This document shows positions 1 through 13,667 of a stretch of 64,000 nucleotides of DNA, one piece after another. How positions within the stretch are numbered: the first letter of the stretch is position 1; each line of letters opens with the position of its first letter. The notes under the pieces were generated by a model. It saw nothing but the letters and a program-made list of their open reading frames with translations, was not told the origin of the DNA and did not search any database. A program made the position numbers and the translations under genes. The DNA comes from Pseudopithomyces maydicus (lineage: Eukaryota > Ascomycota > Dothideomycetes > Pleosporales > Didymosphaeriaceae): NCBI GenBank assembly GCA_026873275.1, contig JANTUC010000005.1, positions 1,054,001-1,118,000 of the forward strand. Reading direction: 5' to 3'.

Positions 1-2809
1 TTAAAAATTTTTAAATTAGTGCTCTAGTATCTCCTATCTAATTAAACTCTTAATTATAAAGGCTCTCTTATTACTCTACTTAGAATATTAACTAAAAATA
101 CTATACACTTTTATAGGGGGTCTATTAAAGGCTATTTAAAAGAATCTAAAAGCCTAAATCTTTATATAGTAAGTAATAGAGTTATTAAGTTCTAAGTATC
201 TTACTTAATAGAAGGGCGTAGAGTAGAAGAATTAGATATAAGTACTTATTAGCTAATTATATTATTTTAACTATAATAAAATACTACTTTTAAAATAATA
301 TAATTTTATAAGTCACTCTAAAGGGCCCTTTAAGCCTTTATAATAAAAGTATAAAATTATAATAGGGTAAAGTTACTATTAGATAAAGGCTGCAATAGTT
401 TATATAATTAAGACCTAATTTATATATTTACCTCTTTTAGATCCCCTTTAAGATAATCCTCCTTAAGGCTATTAATTATATTATAAAAAATAAAATATAT
501 CTTTTATAAGCTGCTCTTAAATATATTAGCCGCCTTAAAAAGGATTTTAGAATTATATTTATTTATTATAACTTTTAATATAGTGTTACCCTATACCCGC
601 GCCTTAAGAATTATAAGTAAAATATTACTTTATAGCTTTAGCTAAACCTTTTAATAGGTCTAATTCTATACCTATTAATTAATAACTTAGAATCTCTTCT
701 TAACCTTCTATAAGAGTTATTTATATTACCTTATAAATAAAGCTATACTAGATACGTCTCCTAGTAGATAGTTTATATTATTAAATTAAAAGTAGGAGGA
801 CTTAGAAGACTAATTATAAAAGTAATAAGTTTAGTTCCCCTTATATAGTTAGATGAGCTATAGATAATAGCTTATATTATATTTTAATAATATATAGTTA
901 AAACACGCCCTATTATTTTTTTATTTATTATTAGGTATTTAGCTTTTATCCCTATACTAGTTTTATTATAGGCAAGGTCCCCTATTTTATTAAAGACTAG
1001 CGTAGCTTTATAGAAGCCTTAATAGATTTATAAGTAGTCTAGTATTTTTATTTAAACTATTTAAGTAGGTAGCTAATCCAGCTAGCTAACTTAATATAAT
1101 TTAATTTAGGAAGTGTCTTAGGGACTTTATATTTTAATTAATATTCTTTATCCCCTAGAAGTACTTATAATTTAACTTTTTAGTAGTTAATATAGCTTTT
1201 TAAGTGTTTAGACTTATTCCCTTTAAATTCTTATATAATTATTATATCTCCGCATTCTTATTAGCCTTAAAGATAACTTTAGGGTAACTTAATAATACTA
1301 GTATTACTTATAATTAAGTAATTAATAAAACTTATAGGCGATTACGCTAATTTATCTATTTTATATTTTTAGTTAGAATAAGGTCGCGGGTACACTAGAT
1401 ATTTTAATTTATATATATAGAATTATAGCTTAGGATACCCCTCCTCTACTCCTCTAATCCCTTTATAAAAGTATAGATAGTATTTATATTATATATAAAT
1501 AGGTTACTAGGCGTAGGCCTAAGTAATAATATATATAATAGTATATGCTCTTTATCTTACTAATATAATTTTTAAAAAAAGAAGAAGCCTTTCTTATATT
1601 TTTAAATTTAGTTTCGCTCTATATAGGCCCCTGTATATACTATAAATTTAGTATAGTATTATATTACTCTTAGCTTAGGGTCTTAAGAAGTATTAAAATA
1701 GAACCTCTTTAAGAAAAATTAGTTTACTACTATCTAAAGAATATCTATCTCTTTTTAATAAATTAAAATAGCCTTTTAGAGGCCCTCCTAATTATTCTCC
1801 TTAAACTCCTTTATAAACCTAATTATATACTTTAGTTAAGCTTAATAAAAGTCTAAAAGCCGTAGGAACTTATTAAAATTATTATATTAATAATAGTTAG
1901 TAACGTAATTATAGTCCTTTAGGAATTCTATTATATTATTACTATTAAAGTATAGTAAAAGACTTAGTATATACAGCTGTAGTGTATATCCTCTACTTAT
2001 AAAGGGTATTTAATATTCTTTAAAATAAATTAGCTTAGAGTCTAATCTATTCTTATTACCCCTAAATAGAATAAGTAACTCTTAGCCGCTAAAGTTACTA
2101 AGTAAACTATATTTAGTATATATAAATATAATAATAATAGAGTTATAGGCAATTATAATTAATAATAGGGATATATAAATAGTAAGCTAGGTATAGTATA
2201 ATAGTAGTCTAATAAATAATAGGGAATTTATAATAGGGAGCTTCTTACTTTATAACTAAAAACCCTTTTAGCTCTAATCTTTTTAATTAATATTTAACTA
2301 ATATACCTTCTTAGTAATTATTAGTTATATAATACCCTCTTAGTATACCTTTACTCTCTTAGTAGTAATTATAACGCCTATACGCAGATAGAATATTTCT
2401 TATATTAAATTTAAAGCTTCTTACTCTCTTTTTAAAACTACTTTTATTTAATTATAATCTCTTATTATAGGGGCACCTAAAACTTTATTAAATATAATAA
2501 TTTATTATATTATTATAGTACTTTGTATTCTACACAGGTGGCTTAATAGATAAATAAATATATAGAGTTAAATTAATACCTACTAGATAACTCTTTTTTA
2601 ATTTTTTTCTACTTACTATATCTCTCTAGTATAATTACTATTAAAATAGTGCTAGGTGCATATAAGGATTTTTAATTAAAATTTTATAAACGTCTTTAGT
2701 AGAGCGAGAAATCTAGGAACATTAAGCGCCTATAGTAATAGTAGTTAGAGGAGTTATTATATAGGTATAATAGACTAATATAATATATATAATAAATTAA
2801 AACTACTTA

Positions 2810-2990
2810 GTAGAAAGGCCTTATCGTCGTCCTTATCTAAATTATAAGGTATAAAAGTAAAATAATCCTCCTATTAAGGATCTCTCCTAATAGATATACT
2901 AACTAAAGCCTTACCTAATACTATATAATTAATTAATTAAATTATCTATCTATGGGGAGACCACCTCCCCACGGTACAATACTATAACTT
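2810..2990. repeat. Repeat with terminal GGGGAG...CTCCCC hairpin, copy 1
   Basis: A segment ending in GGGGAGACCACCTCCCC at about 2,955-2,971 (6-bp perfect stem, 5-nt loop) followed by ACGGTACA. The roughly 130 bases upstream match a second copy at about 7,640-9,970 that was later split by element A1. Similarity stops a few bases after the hairpin, so the hairpin marks one end of the repeat. The class is unknown. Confidence 0.5.
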
Positions 2991-5769
2991 ATAATTTATA
3001 TCTTTTTTTATATTAAACTCTAGCACCTCTAGAAGTTTAAGTATTTTAAAAAACTTTAATTATACTATATAGGCCACGGAGAGCTTAATAAGTAAAAAGC
3101 CTTATATAGGATTATAGAAGAAAGACTAATAAATAATATATTTATTATAAGTTTAATAATATAGAGAAAAGTTATATATAGATAAGTATTCTAGCTTAAT
3201 TATAGATATTTATAGTATACTATATTTATATAAGTTATTAATTTAATAAAACCTAGGCGTAGGCGCCGCTAAGTATATAAAATAATTAAATTATTCTTAG
3301 TTTAATAGCTGCCCTTAAGGCACTATATAAAGTATAATAGGGAATTTTATTTATAGTTCTTAAATTTACGCGTATATAGTAGTAAGCTCTTATTAAGTAG
3401 CTTTTAATTCTTTTTATAATTATTTAAAGCTATCGCGCGCTATTATAGAAGTAGTAGTATATAATTTTAACTACTTATAATTATTTTCTAGCTTTAAAAA
3501 GTACTAAGAGTCTATTTTATTAGTGCTAAAGTATTTATAATCTTTAAAAAGGGCTTAGTACTACTATATAAAATCCTTATTTTTAGCGTTAAATTTTATA
3601 GCTATATTATAGATTTTAGTTATCTTATGTTAGGCGGCAATTAATTACTATAATATTTTAAAATATTTAGTGCGACTTATATCTAGTTTCTCTTATATAA
3701 CACTAGCTTAAATTAGTAACTATTTTAGATAGATAGATAGACTATTCTTAGCTTTTATAATTACTTAAAAATTTTAGTATAAGTCTTTTATATACTATAT
3801 AACACTAAATATTAAATGTTAAGTATAATATATATTGCTTAAGATAAGAGTTTTAAAATTATTATTAAATATAAGCTTATAATAAATAAAGGAGTTTCTT
3901 TAAGTATCGCGGCTCTTAATTATTATAACTAGATATCCCTTTTATATCTCTATTTTTATTTAGTTAGCTAGTAACTAGTCTTTAAATACCTCTTCCTTTA
4001 TAAGTAGAAATAGATATAAGAGCGCAGGATATTAAAGGGTAAAATTAAATTAATAGCGCTAATAGGCTATCTAAATAGTACTTATTACTTATAAAATAGA
4101 TTTCTTTATACTCTCTTTTATAAATATAAACTGCAGTTCCTTCTTAAAGTAAATTATAAAAATTTTAAGTTACTTAGCTCGCTTATAGGCCTAAATTAAA
4201 AAATTATTAAGATCTCTATTATTAAAGGCAAAATCTTATATAAAAATTTTAGCCTTAGGATTATTAGCCGGTTTACCTTTATTACCTATTTAATTATTAC
4301 TTGCCTATTCCTTAGCTAGATTATTTAAGTTATACTCTTATATAGGTTATAATTAAATAATATATACTATTTAAAATTATAAAGCACCTTCAGCAATAGT
4401 AGTAGCTAGTTATTAATAATGCTGCTTTTTACTAGAGCTAATAATAAGTTAATTATATAAGTATATAGGTGTAGAAGGTAGTAGTAAAGATATTAAATTA
4501 ATATAACTAGTAAAGGTAGGTTATAACCTAGACTAGAAGCTATAACTTAAGATACTAATAATATTTATATTAAAATATTTAAGTGGACAAGATTTATTAA
4601 AATTATACTATTAATTAACACCGCTATTTAGTGGTGGTATATAAATATTATTTAAAGAATTGAGGAGGTTAGGGTTTAAAGGACTAAAAGATATATTATT
4701 TTAATTATTAAAAAGCTTATTAAATGTAAATAGTTATTATAATATTTAGAAGGGGTAGTTTTAATAAAGGAGCTTTTAAGTAGGGAGTTACTTACTTTAT
4801 ATAACTAAGTATTAATATAAACCGCTAAGGGTTAAATAAATAAAGTTTAACTTTTAATTACCGATTCGCTGTCGCCTAAATAAATACTACTTTATATAGT
4901 TAGATATATAAAGCTAATTACTATAAAGTCTAAAATTTTAAATTATATAAAGTAGTTGCTGCGAACGGCGTAAGCCACTATATTATACTAGAATAATTTA
5001 CTAAAGGTATAGATTTTTTTAACTTATCTTATAACTGCGCAGACAGAGCTTAATTTATTTAAATTAAGTAACTTAGTAATTAAAAGCGGGCGAGGTAGTA
5101 GTAAATTATTATTTACTTATTATTATAGCTATAATTAGGTGTAGTAAAGTTTTTTAGTTTTCTAAAATAGTAAGCTAACTATCTTATCTAAGCAGTAAGT
5201 GGTAATATTATACTAACTATTTTATCTAGATAGTAGGGTTTCTAATTACCTTGTCTAGGTAAGTAGAGACTATTATATCTTATTACTTATTTAGCGTTAG
5301 GCCGGGCTTATAATTATAGTTATAGAATTTTTACTACTTAATATAAAATATAGCTAAGCCTTCTTTTTCTTCTTAATACTTTTTTAGCAGCCGCGTAGTA
5401 CAGTAAAGTTATTAGCTTTTTAAGTTAAGGTATCTAGGTAACTACTTATCTAGCAACTAATAATTTAGATAATAAATTAATTTAGTTAGAATAATAGAAT
5501 TCTAATAATTATAATTATAATATAAGGGTTCTAGAGATATTACAGAGGTCAAAGGGACTACTTAGATTAAATATAAAATAATTATAATAAAGAGCTATTT
5601 AAAGTTATCTTTAAGAATTTAAGGTAGTGCTAAGCTAACACTAATTCTATTAGTATTCTACTTATTGCTATTTAATTACTGAGAATTACTTAAGGGCTAG
5701 GGATTAGCTAGGGCCTAAGGATTAGCCGGCGCTGGCCCTATAATATAGAGAAAAAGCTATTTATCCCTT

Positions 5770-5965
5770 TTAAAATAATTAAAAATAGGCGTATATAATA
5801 AGTTACAAGTTAAAAAGTGGGCAGTATTATAATTAGCTAAATTATTATTAATCTAATTTAATTATAGTAGTTTTTCTTAAGCTTATAATTTCTAGCGCCT
5901 TAATACCTTAATACCTTAACTATTTTCTAGTAAGGCTAAGTATTTTAATACTTATAATAACACTA
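5770..5965 (-). repeat. Diverged family-B relic
   Basis: The stretch containing TAAATTATTATTAATCTAAT and then GCCTTAATACCTTAACTA followed by AAGGCTAAGTATT aligns in order with the same landmarks in the family-B copies at 30,684 and 34,544, in the same orientation. Similarity fades on both sides and neither end is seen. It is more diverged than the other B copies, so probably an old insertion. Confidence 0.4.
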
Positions 5966-6699
5966 TAACTATATTAAGGCACTTATATTTTTATTTTTAT
6001 TTTTATCTTTATCTATATCCCTATCTCTATCTTTATCTCTATTATTATCGCCATTACTATACCCGCAAAGAAGACATAGTATATATATTTAATTACTCTG
6101 CGCTGGGGGACTCTACTAATATATATAGATATTGCCACTGCCACCTTGTGCATTGTGCTCGCGGTAATAAGCACTGATATAATTATAAAAATTAATTATA
6201 GCTTTTTCTATAGGGGCAATTTTTACTTTTTTTTTTTGAAGAATTTAGTATACCTTTAGTGCTACTTCTTAAGATTCTATTATTGTTTTCATAAATATTA
6301 TAAAGATTCTAAGCTTAATATTCAAGCTATTAATATATAGATTTAAATAGGCTAAAAAGAATCTATTAATATCTTTAATAAAAAGTATCTCTTCTCTCTT
6401 TATTTATTAATACTTAATTTTAATATACTATATGTAAGTCTATTTTAATATTATTTTATATATAATAGTGCTTAAAAAGTTAATTATAATAATTTTATCT
6501 TTAAGCTTTAAGATTTTATACTATATAATAAATATATAGAAAGTATTCTATTCCTTATATTAGTTTTTTAAAATTATTTAACTATAGTGTGCTTTTTGAA
6601 GCATAATATAATATTTTTAATAAATTTAATTAATTATAATTATTTTAAATAAAGATAGCTTATCTTTTAAATATTTAATAATTACTTAAATTATAAAGC

Positions 6700-7040
6700 T
6701 TTTTTAATTAGTAATAATAAATATAATAAAAGTAAGGAGCTACTATTTAATTATAAAAATTCTAAACTCTTTATATATAGGCTATATACTTAATAGAATA
6801 TATTTTATAATTTTTTATAACTAGTTAGTACTAGCGAAGACTTTCTATATAATAATTATTATAATTATTATCTCTATTAAGAGCTAAACTTCTAATAAAA
6901 AATTTTAAGTTTATACTTTTACTATATCCCTTATAATAAATTATTATAGGCTTAAGTATTTTAATAAATTTATTTAGCTCTTTAGATTCTTAATATAATT
7001 ATTCTATATTTATAATTCTTTTTAAAAAAATTAGGGATCT
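6700..7040 (+). pseudogene. Possible pogo/Fot1-like DDE transposase relic
   Basis: In one plus frame a run reads, with stops, as N-N-Y-Y-N-Y-Y then E-L-N-F, and about 15 codons later I-P-Y-N-K-L-L-stop-A-stop-V-F. If the Y, N and stop codons are read as RIP-changed H, D and Q codons this resembles the D-x-H...EF and P-H-x-x-x-L-L-Q-x-x-D-V-x-F motifs of fungal pogo-class transposases. The reading depends on undoing many mutations and I found no terminal inverted repeats, so it is a weak call. Confidence 0.25.
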
Positions 7041-7702
7041 CTAAAATAGTTATTATAAAATTCTCTATAAATAATATATTTAAATTAATATATTTTTAAA
7101 TTTCTTGCTGGAGGGCTATAATTTTAAATTATATATATTATATTAGTTAGCTCTTATAATTAATAAACCAAATACTTAAAGTATTAAATATATTATTAAA
7201 AAAGGTCTTATAATAAGCTTTATAAAGAAGTTTTATAGTAATAAATAAGTATTACTCTTATTATATAAGAATAAGAAGTAATAAAAGGAGACTTTTAAAT
7301 AAATTAAAGTATTTAAATTTATTTTCTAGTAATCAATTCTATACAGAGAAATATTTTTATTTTTAATATATTAAATTTATAATTATTAGAGGATAGATAA
7401 GCTAAATAATATAAATTGTAAAAATTAAATATATATAGAAAATTTAATTATTTAATATGTAAGAAAAATAGCTTTAAGAACTATATATATAATATATTCT
7501 AAAGCTATAGTTCTACTACTCTATAGGCTTATAAGCTTTATTTATAAACTCTCTAAATCAATATCTGTCTCTTACGATAATTATCTAATTACTATTTAAT
7601 TGCTAAAATTTATTTAATTATTAAAGAATGTCTAGGTGTAGGGGCGCGCAGGGGTCTATCCTATAATAGATTTATTACCTAAGAGCCTTATCTAATACCA
7701 CT

Positions 7703-9900
7703 TTTTTTTTAATAAGAAAGTTACTATTTATAACTATCTAGTAGTAAGGAAATATACTCTATATATTATATAACTAATAACTGGCTTTTAAAAGGTACTT
7801 TTTTTCTTTTAAATTATATAATTATAGCGTGGTTTGAACTCGTGCTGCTATATAATTACTAAAGTAGTAATAGAGAATACTAGAGTATATTTAGCTCTAT
7901 TATCTAATATAGATAGTTATATTATATAATAATAGATATTAGAAGATAATAATAGATAATAATTTAAATAAAGCTTTATAGCTAATTATACTTAATAATA
8001 TATTATAACTTAACTTTATAAATTATTTAATTTAAATTTTAAAGCTTCTAATTTAATTTTAAAAATATTTATAGTACTAACTTCTTCTAATATTTGATAT
8101 AATTTTTGTATATATTACAGATTTAAAAAAATTATATATTATAATATTATAATCTCTAACTTTTTTACTTCTACTTCTAAAATTTAAATTAAAATAAAAT
8201 TATATTTTAGCGGTCTACCGACTTTTAGATAGAATAATTTAATAAATAAAATTTACTTTTTAGTCTAGATAATAATATAAGGGCTAAGCTTTAAAAATAT
8301 ACTAGTAAATTTAAAATTAATAATAAAATAGTTATAATCTTGCAGCTTCTAGTATTAGATACTAAATTTAAATTATTTATTAATTTTAATAAGTTAAAAA
8401 TAGTGGCGCCCCTTTAGGGCGTTATCTATGTCTTAGCATAATTATCACCCTTTTTATACTAGGTATAAATAGTATTACAGAGCTATCTATCTATTTTTAT
8501 TTAATTATAGTATCCTCTGCTCCCCCCTATACTTATTAATTATAATTATTTACTAGCATATAAACGCCCTATATATAAATTAATAATAATTAATACTTAT
8601 TTAAGATAGTTGCGTAGTGCTTCCTAACCCTTTAGGTTACTTAGTACTAAGTAATTACCTTAAATAATAACTCTAAAAATATAATACTAGCCTTACTTAT
8701 TAATTTTATTATAAAATTTAAGTACTTTTTTAAAATTTCCCCTTCCCTATCTTTTACTTAGTTATAAGCTCTTTTAGCTTAATTATCTATTTTATAATAA
8801 AATTATACTCTAAGTATATAATAGCAACGTGCTATATTAAGAGATATATTTTAATTACTTAACCTATAGTTAAGGTAACCTTTTTATAAGACCTAGTAAG
8901 GATTATTAGATTAAAAGCACTACTTTAAAGGCTTTTAGTTACTAAGTTAGCTAGTTTAAAGTACTTAAAAAGTTATAGTAATTTTATAATTTTAGCAGCT
9001 TATATGTAGGCAATATTATTTAATATATTTTTAAATATAGGTAGTTAAGGTTTAGTAGTTATTTTAATTTTAATATATAAGGTAGTAGGAATAGCTAATA
9101 AGTAGTTATTAGTAGAGGCCCTATTCTATATTAGATTATATATATACTTTACTGCGCAGATATAATAATAGTAAAGAAAAGAGATAGCTTAAGTGCTATA
9201 TAAATATAATATTATTATACCTATATAATATTTAGTCTCTAAAAGATAGTTAAGGTATTAAGACTTTAGCACTATAAAGTAACTAAAGGGATATAATTAG
9301 ATTAACTTAATAATAATTTAGGTAAAATAAAGCGTTTTTACTTACTAATTTTTATACGCTATATTTTTTTGCTGTCTAGTAGAGAGACACTCTTTTATTA
9401 ATTATTTTTACGACGTCTAGTTAACTGACTGGACACCTTTTTACTATTCTACAAAACAAGTTAAAAATAAGTTTATATATAAGCTAATACTAATACTATA
9501 AATAAACCTTAGTTTTATAAGTAATTATAACTATATAAAGAATAAACTTAGAATTATAAAAATAATACTAAATAATAAAGTATATTAGCTGATAAAGGAT
9601 AGCAGGAAAGATAACTTAAATAATAAAATAAAGAAGAAATTAGAACCTTATAAAAGTATAAATTAATTAAAGAAAGTAAAGAAGCTCTATAAGCTTTTTA
9701 TAAGTATTATATAGCTATTTATAGTAGTTATATTAAATAGTTATCTGCTGTGTTATTTAGTACTATAATATTAATAATTATTTATTAAAATAACTTCTTA
9801 TAAATAAAGCTTTTATATATACTTTATAACTAATGGAATAATCGTGCGTTATATTAATTATTAGAACTTTCTAGAGCCTGTGGGTCTTGATTTAGACTGG
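7703..9900 (-). mobile_element. Family A poly(A) element, copy A1 (split by B1)
   Basis: Non-autonomous element flanked by the 10-bp TSD TAATACCACT (7,693-7,702 and 9,901-9,910). On the plus strand it begins with a T-run, so its own 3' end is poly(A) and it lies on the minus strand. Its own 5' end, at 9,883-9,900, is a decayed form of the palindrome GGTCTCGATCGAGACC. It is interrupted at 8,403-9,457 by element B1; without B1 it is about 1.13 kb. No coding capacity is visible. The poly(A) tail and variable long TSDs fit target-primed reverse transcription (SINE/LINE-like). Confidence 0.75.
8403..9457 (+). mobile_element. Family B element, copy B1
   Basis: A 1,055-bp insertion inside A1, bounded by the 12-bp TSD AAGTTAAAAATA (8,391-8,402 and 9,458-9,469); uninterrupted A2 has a single, near-identical site at the same place. 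One end starts GTGGCGCCCCTTTAGGGCG, a GC-rich hairpin that has resisted RIP; the other ends CTATTCTACAAAAC. Full copies recur at 30,684 and 34,544. No open frame is visible. Class uncertain: the 12-bp TSD and truncated copies suggest a non-LTR element. Confidence 0.75.
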
Positions 9901-10050
9901 TAATACCACTTAATTAATTAAAGAAATTTATTTATCTTGGGGAGACCTCCTCCCCACAGTACACTATATAAAAAAATAAAATCATGATTAAATAAATAGA
10001 AGCTTAATAAGCTATTTAAAAAATTTAATAGCCTATTTATAGCGCTCCTT

Positions 10051-11199
10051 TTTTTTTTTTTTTTTTTTTTTAATAAGAAAGTTACTATTTGCAATTACCT
10101 AGTAATAAGGAAATATACTCTATATACTATATAACTAATAACTAGCTCTTAAAAGGTGCTTTTTTTTAACTATAGTATAGTTTGAACTCGTGCTGCTATA
10201 TAATTACTAAAATAGTAATAGAGAATACTAAAGTATATCTAGCTTTATTATCTAATATAGATAGCTATATTATATAATAATAAGTAATAGAAGATAATAG
10301 TAGATTATAATTTAAATAAAGCTTTATAACGAATCATACCTAATAATATATTAGAGCTTAACTTTATAAATTATTTAATTTAAATTTTAAAGTTTCTAAT
10401 TTAGCTCTAAGAGTATTTATAGTATTAACTTTTCCTAACGCCTAATATAATTTTTATATATATTATAAATTAAAGAAAGTTATATATTATAATACTATAA
10501 TCTTTAATTTTTTCACTTCTACTTTTAAAATTAAAATAAGATTATATTTTAGCAGTCTACTAACTTTTAAATAGAATAATTTAATAGATAAAAATTAACT
10601 CTTTAGCTTAAATAATAATATAAAAGCTAAGCTTTAAAAATATGCTAGTAAATTTAAAATTAATAAAAGAATAGTTATAATTTTACAGCTTCTAGTATTA
10701 GATACTAAATTTAGGTTATTTATTAATTTTAGTAGATTAAAAATAAGTTTTTACGTAAGCTAATACAGATACTAATACTAATAATAATATTATAGATAGA
10801 GTCTTATTATATAAATAATTATAACTATATAAAGAATAAACTTAGGATTATAAAAATAATACTAAATAATAAAATATACTAACTAATAAAGGATAGCAGG
10901 AAAGATAACTTAAGTAATAAAATAAAAGAGATATTAGAATTTTATAGAGGTATAAATTAGCTAGAGAAAATAAAGAAACTTTATAAGTTTTTTATAAGTA
11001 TAATATAATTATTTATACTAGTTATATTAAATAGTTATCTACTATAGTATTTAGTACTAAGGTGTTAACAGGTGTCTATTAAAATGACTTTTTATATAAT
11101 TAAATAAATCTTGTATATATACTTTATAACTAATTAAATAATCGCTCAATATATCAATTATTAGAGCTTTCTGGAACCTATAGGTCTCGATCGAGACCG
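10051..11199 (-). mobile_element. Family A poly(A) element, copy A2
   Basis: An uninterrupted 1.15-kb copy with TSD ATAGCGCTCCTT (10,039-10,050 and 11,200-11,211). The T-run at the low-coordinate end and the perfect palindrome GGTCTCGATCGAGACC at 11,183-11,198 mark its 3' and 5' ends. It serves as the reference copy for the empty site of B1. No open frame; the 64-codon frame just downstream at 11,406 is outside the element and looks spurious. Confidence 0.8.
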
Positions 11200-11211
11200 A
11201 TAGCGCTCCTT

Positions 11212-11672
11212 AATAATTAAAGTAATTAAAATCTTATTAAATAATTCCTCTTTAGTACTCTTATTCTTATATAAAGCTAGTATTATTTTTATAATAATCT
11301 AAGCCTTCTATATAATATCATTCTATTATTAGTTAGTATAGTAATTAGTAAAATCTAGAATTAAAAACTTATATTAAACTTCTTCTTTAAGTAGAGCTAT
11401 AAAAAGTGGTTGTAAATAATTTAATAATTAATAAATTTATTTTAAATAAGCGAAGGTTAAGAAAAGAGCTTAAAAAGAATTTATATAAAAATATTAAAAT
11501 AACTAAAAAAGTAGCACTCATAACACTTATTAAAAGTATTATTATACTTTTAATATTTACTTTTAAACTTATTTTTCAGCGTAGACTTTATACAGTTTAA
11601 ATAAAAAACTTTATATTTAATACTTAGTAACAGTTAGCTTAAAAAAGTAGGTGAATAAAATTAAAGAAAAAC
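11212..11672. repeat. AT-rich spacer between A2 and A3
   Basis: About 460 bases of RIP-degraded DNA that would be contiguous with 9,911-10,038 and 12,931-13,662 before the A elements inserted. It contains a 64-codon frame (11,406-11,600) whose product is almost only I, L, K, N and F, as expected of AT-rich noise. I see no recognisable feature. Confidence 0.6.
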
Positions 11673-11683
11673 TTATTAAACTT

Positions 11684-12919
11684 TTTTTTTTTTTAAATAA
11701 GAAAGTTGCTGTTTGCAACTAACTAGTAGTAAGGAAATATACTCTATATATTATAAAACTAATAACCGGCTCTTATATTAATCCTTTTTTTTCTTTTCTA
11801 TATAACTATACTATAATTTAAACTTAAACTATTATATAATACTGCAGATAGACTACTTAGCAGAGAATACCAGAATATTCCCCCTATCTAGCTCTATTAT
11901 CTAATATAAATAGTTATATTGCACAACTAGAGATAATATAATAAATATTTTAAATAAATTAGAACACTAGGCAGTACCTAAGGATCCAGATTATCTATTA
12001 GGATATCTAATTTAACTTAAAAATATTTAATAGCAATAACTAGTCTTAATAACTAAAATAATATATATTTTAAAATTTTTGCAGCTTAGTTATATGTTAT
12101 TACACTTCTACTTTTAAGACTTTTACTTTTACTTTTAAAACTTTTACTTCTACTTTTAAGACTTCTGCTACTACTTTCGAACTTAAATAATTTAATATTA
12201 AATAAAATAAATAGGCTATCCTTTAAAGGCTTCAAAGGCAAGAAGCCCTAGAAGTAGAATAATAAAATAAAGATTATAGTAATAGCCTCTCTAAATAATA
12301 AAGAACTAGTAAAGTTATAATTATATATTAGGAGGGTAACTCGCAATAATATAATAGCTATAATTTTAAGGCTTTTATTATTAAACACTAAATTTAGACT
12401 TACGCTAGGACCTAGTAAGTTAAAATTTTTATAATTAATTTTATACTAGTGCTGATACTGGTGCTGATACTAATATTAATACTAATTTATATAGATTTTT
12501 AGGACGAATCCAGCTTATCTTTTATAGACTATTAAGTAAAGATTATAGAAAAGATGCTAAAAGATAATAAGTACTAAATAACTAAAAATAAAGGTAACTA
12601 AAAGAGGAAAATAAATTTAAATAAGGATTTTAAAGATATTTTTAAGCCTTATAGAGAAAAGGCCTAAGTAAAGGATACAGTAGAGGTCTAAAAGAGTCTT
12701 ATAAGAACGCAATAGTAATTTTTGCTAATTATACTAAATAGTTAACTATTATTATAGCTAGTGTTGTAGCTGGTGCTATAGTATTAATAGGCATCTATCT
12801 AAATGCCTTTTTATATAATTAAATAAATCCTATATATGTGCTTTATAACTGATCAAATAATCGCTTATTATATTAATTATTAGAACTTTCTGGAACCTGT
12901 GGGTCTCGATCGAGACCGG
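11684..12919 (-). mobile_element. Family A poly(A) element, copy A3
   Basis: Copy of about 1,236 bp with TSD TTATTAAACTT (11,673-11,683 and 12,920-12,930) and a perfect palindrome GGTCTCGATCGAGACC at 12,902-12,917. It is about 90 bases longer than A2, A4 and A5; part of the excess is a short array of CTTCTACTTTTAAGA-like units at about 12,105-12,170, which looks like local tandem expansion within the element. Confidence 0.8.
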
Positions 12920-12930
12920 TTATTAAACTT

Positions 12931-13662
12931 AATATAATTAAAAATGTAATAAATAGATACCTTATCCTTAAAAGGCTTAAAAGTAGAATTATTATTATTA
13001 TTAAAATTTTTAATAATAAACTTAAATTTGTATCTATTAAAGATTTTAAGGCTTAAGAAATAGACGACTTTATATTTATTTATATAAAATTATTATAAAA
13101 TAATAGATTAAAAAAGATTTCTTAACTAAATATTTATAAGTATATAAAGTAGCTAATAAAAAGAATATAATTTTTATAAATAAATACCTCTTCTTTTTTA
13201 TTAATAAATTTTTTATTAATAAAAGATTTTTTAATAGGCTTTTTATAAAGAATAAACTTCTTTTAAATAGACTAGGAACAGGACTTCTTCTTAATATATT
13301 TAATAAAAGAATAGATCTCTTTAGTAAAAATAAAAATTTAATAAGCCTATAAATTAATTAATAAAAGCTTTAATTAAATTAAAAAATAAAAAAGCTTGAA
13401 GCTATTACTTTATAATAATAATTATATTACTATAATAGAGAACTAAATAATTTTATTATTAAAATATATAGAATAAGTAAAGTAATGAAAAAATAAAATA
13501 AATGAAATAAGTAGAGTAGATAGAGCAAATAAAGTTAATAAGATAAAGAAAATAAATAAAACAAAGTAGAGTAAAGTAGAATAAATAATAAAATATAAAA
13601 AAATTTTTAAAGAGTAAAAATAGCAGAAAGGAATTTTATTTTATATATAAAATAAAAAGCCC
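12931..13662. repeat. AT-rich spacer
   Basis: RIP-degraded DNA between A3 and the GTATA target site of element F. Purine-rich AATAAA/AAGTAGAGTA-type stretches are present near 13,470-13,600. I recognise no family. Confidence 0.55.
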
Positions 13663-13667
13663 GTATA

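Larger units (their letters stand above)
1..7692. repeat. AT-rich RIP-degraded repeat DNA, no gene
   Basis: All six frames are broken by dense stop codons and the sequence is dominated by TA, TTA and TAT words, the footprint of C-to-T mutation on both strands. No open frame of useful length exists. Within it I can place only a hairpin-bearing repeat near 2,955, a diverged family-B relic near 5,780-5,965 and a possible pogo/Fot1 transposase relic near 6,700-7,040, listed separately. The rest is presumably older transposon DNA whose family I cannot recognise. A short run of TTATCTTTATC-like hexamers lies near 5,990-6,050. Confidence 0.8.
7640..9970. repeat. Hairpin repeat copy 2, split by element A1
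   Basis: The flank AAGAGCCTTATCTAATACC (about 7,680-7,700) continues after element A1 as TTAATTAATTAAAGAAATTT and ends in GGGGAGACCTCCTCCCCAC near 9,937-9,955. Joined, this parallels the copy at 2,810-2,990. The split proves the hairpin repeat was there before A1 inserted. Confidence 0.5.

Noticed and set aside
2950..2980. Helitron 3' end at the GC hairpin
   Set aside because: No CTRR terminus follows, no matching TC start or Rep/helicase remnant was found, and only two copies are present.
7820..7850. tRNA B-box-like GGTTTGAACTC in family A copies
   Set aside because: It lies on the strand opposite to the poly(A) sense strand, no convincing A box at the right distance and no cloverleaf could be drawn, so a tRNA-derived promoter is not supported.
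11406..11600. 64-codon open frame in the AT island (also 44,756-44,950 on minus)
   Set aside because: The products are almost only I, L, K, N, F and R, no family resemblance, and they lie in or between RIP-degraded repeats; chance frames in AT-rich DNA.
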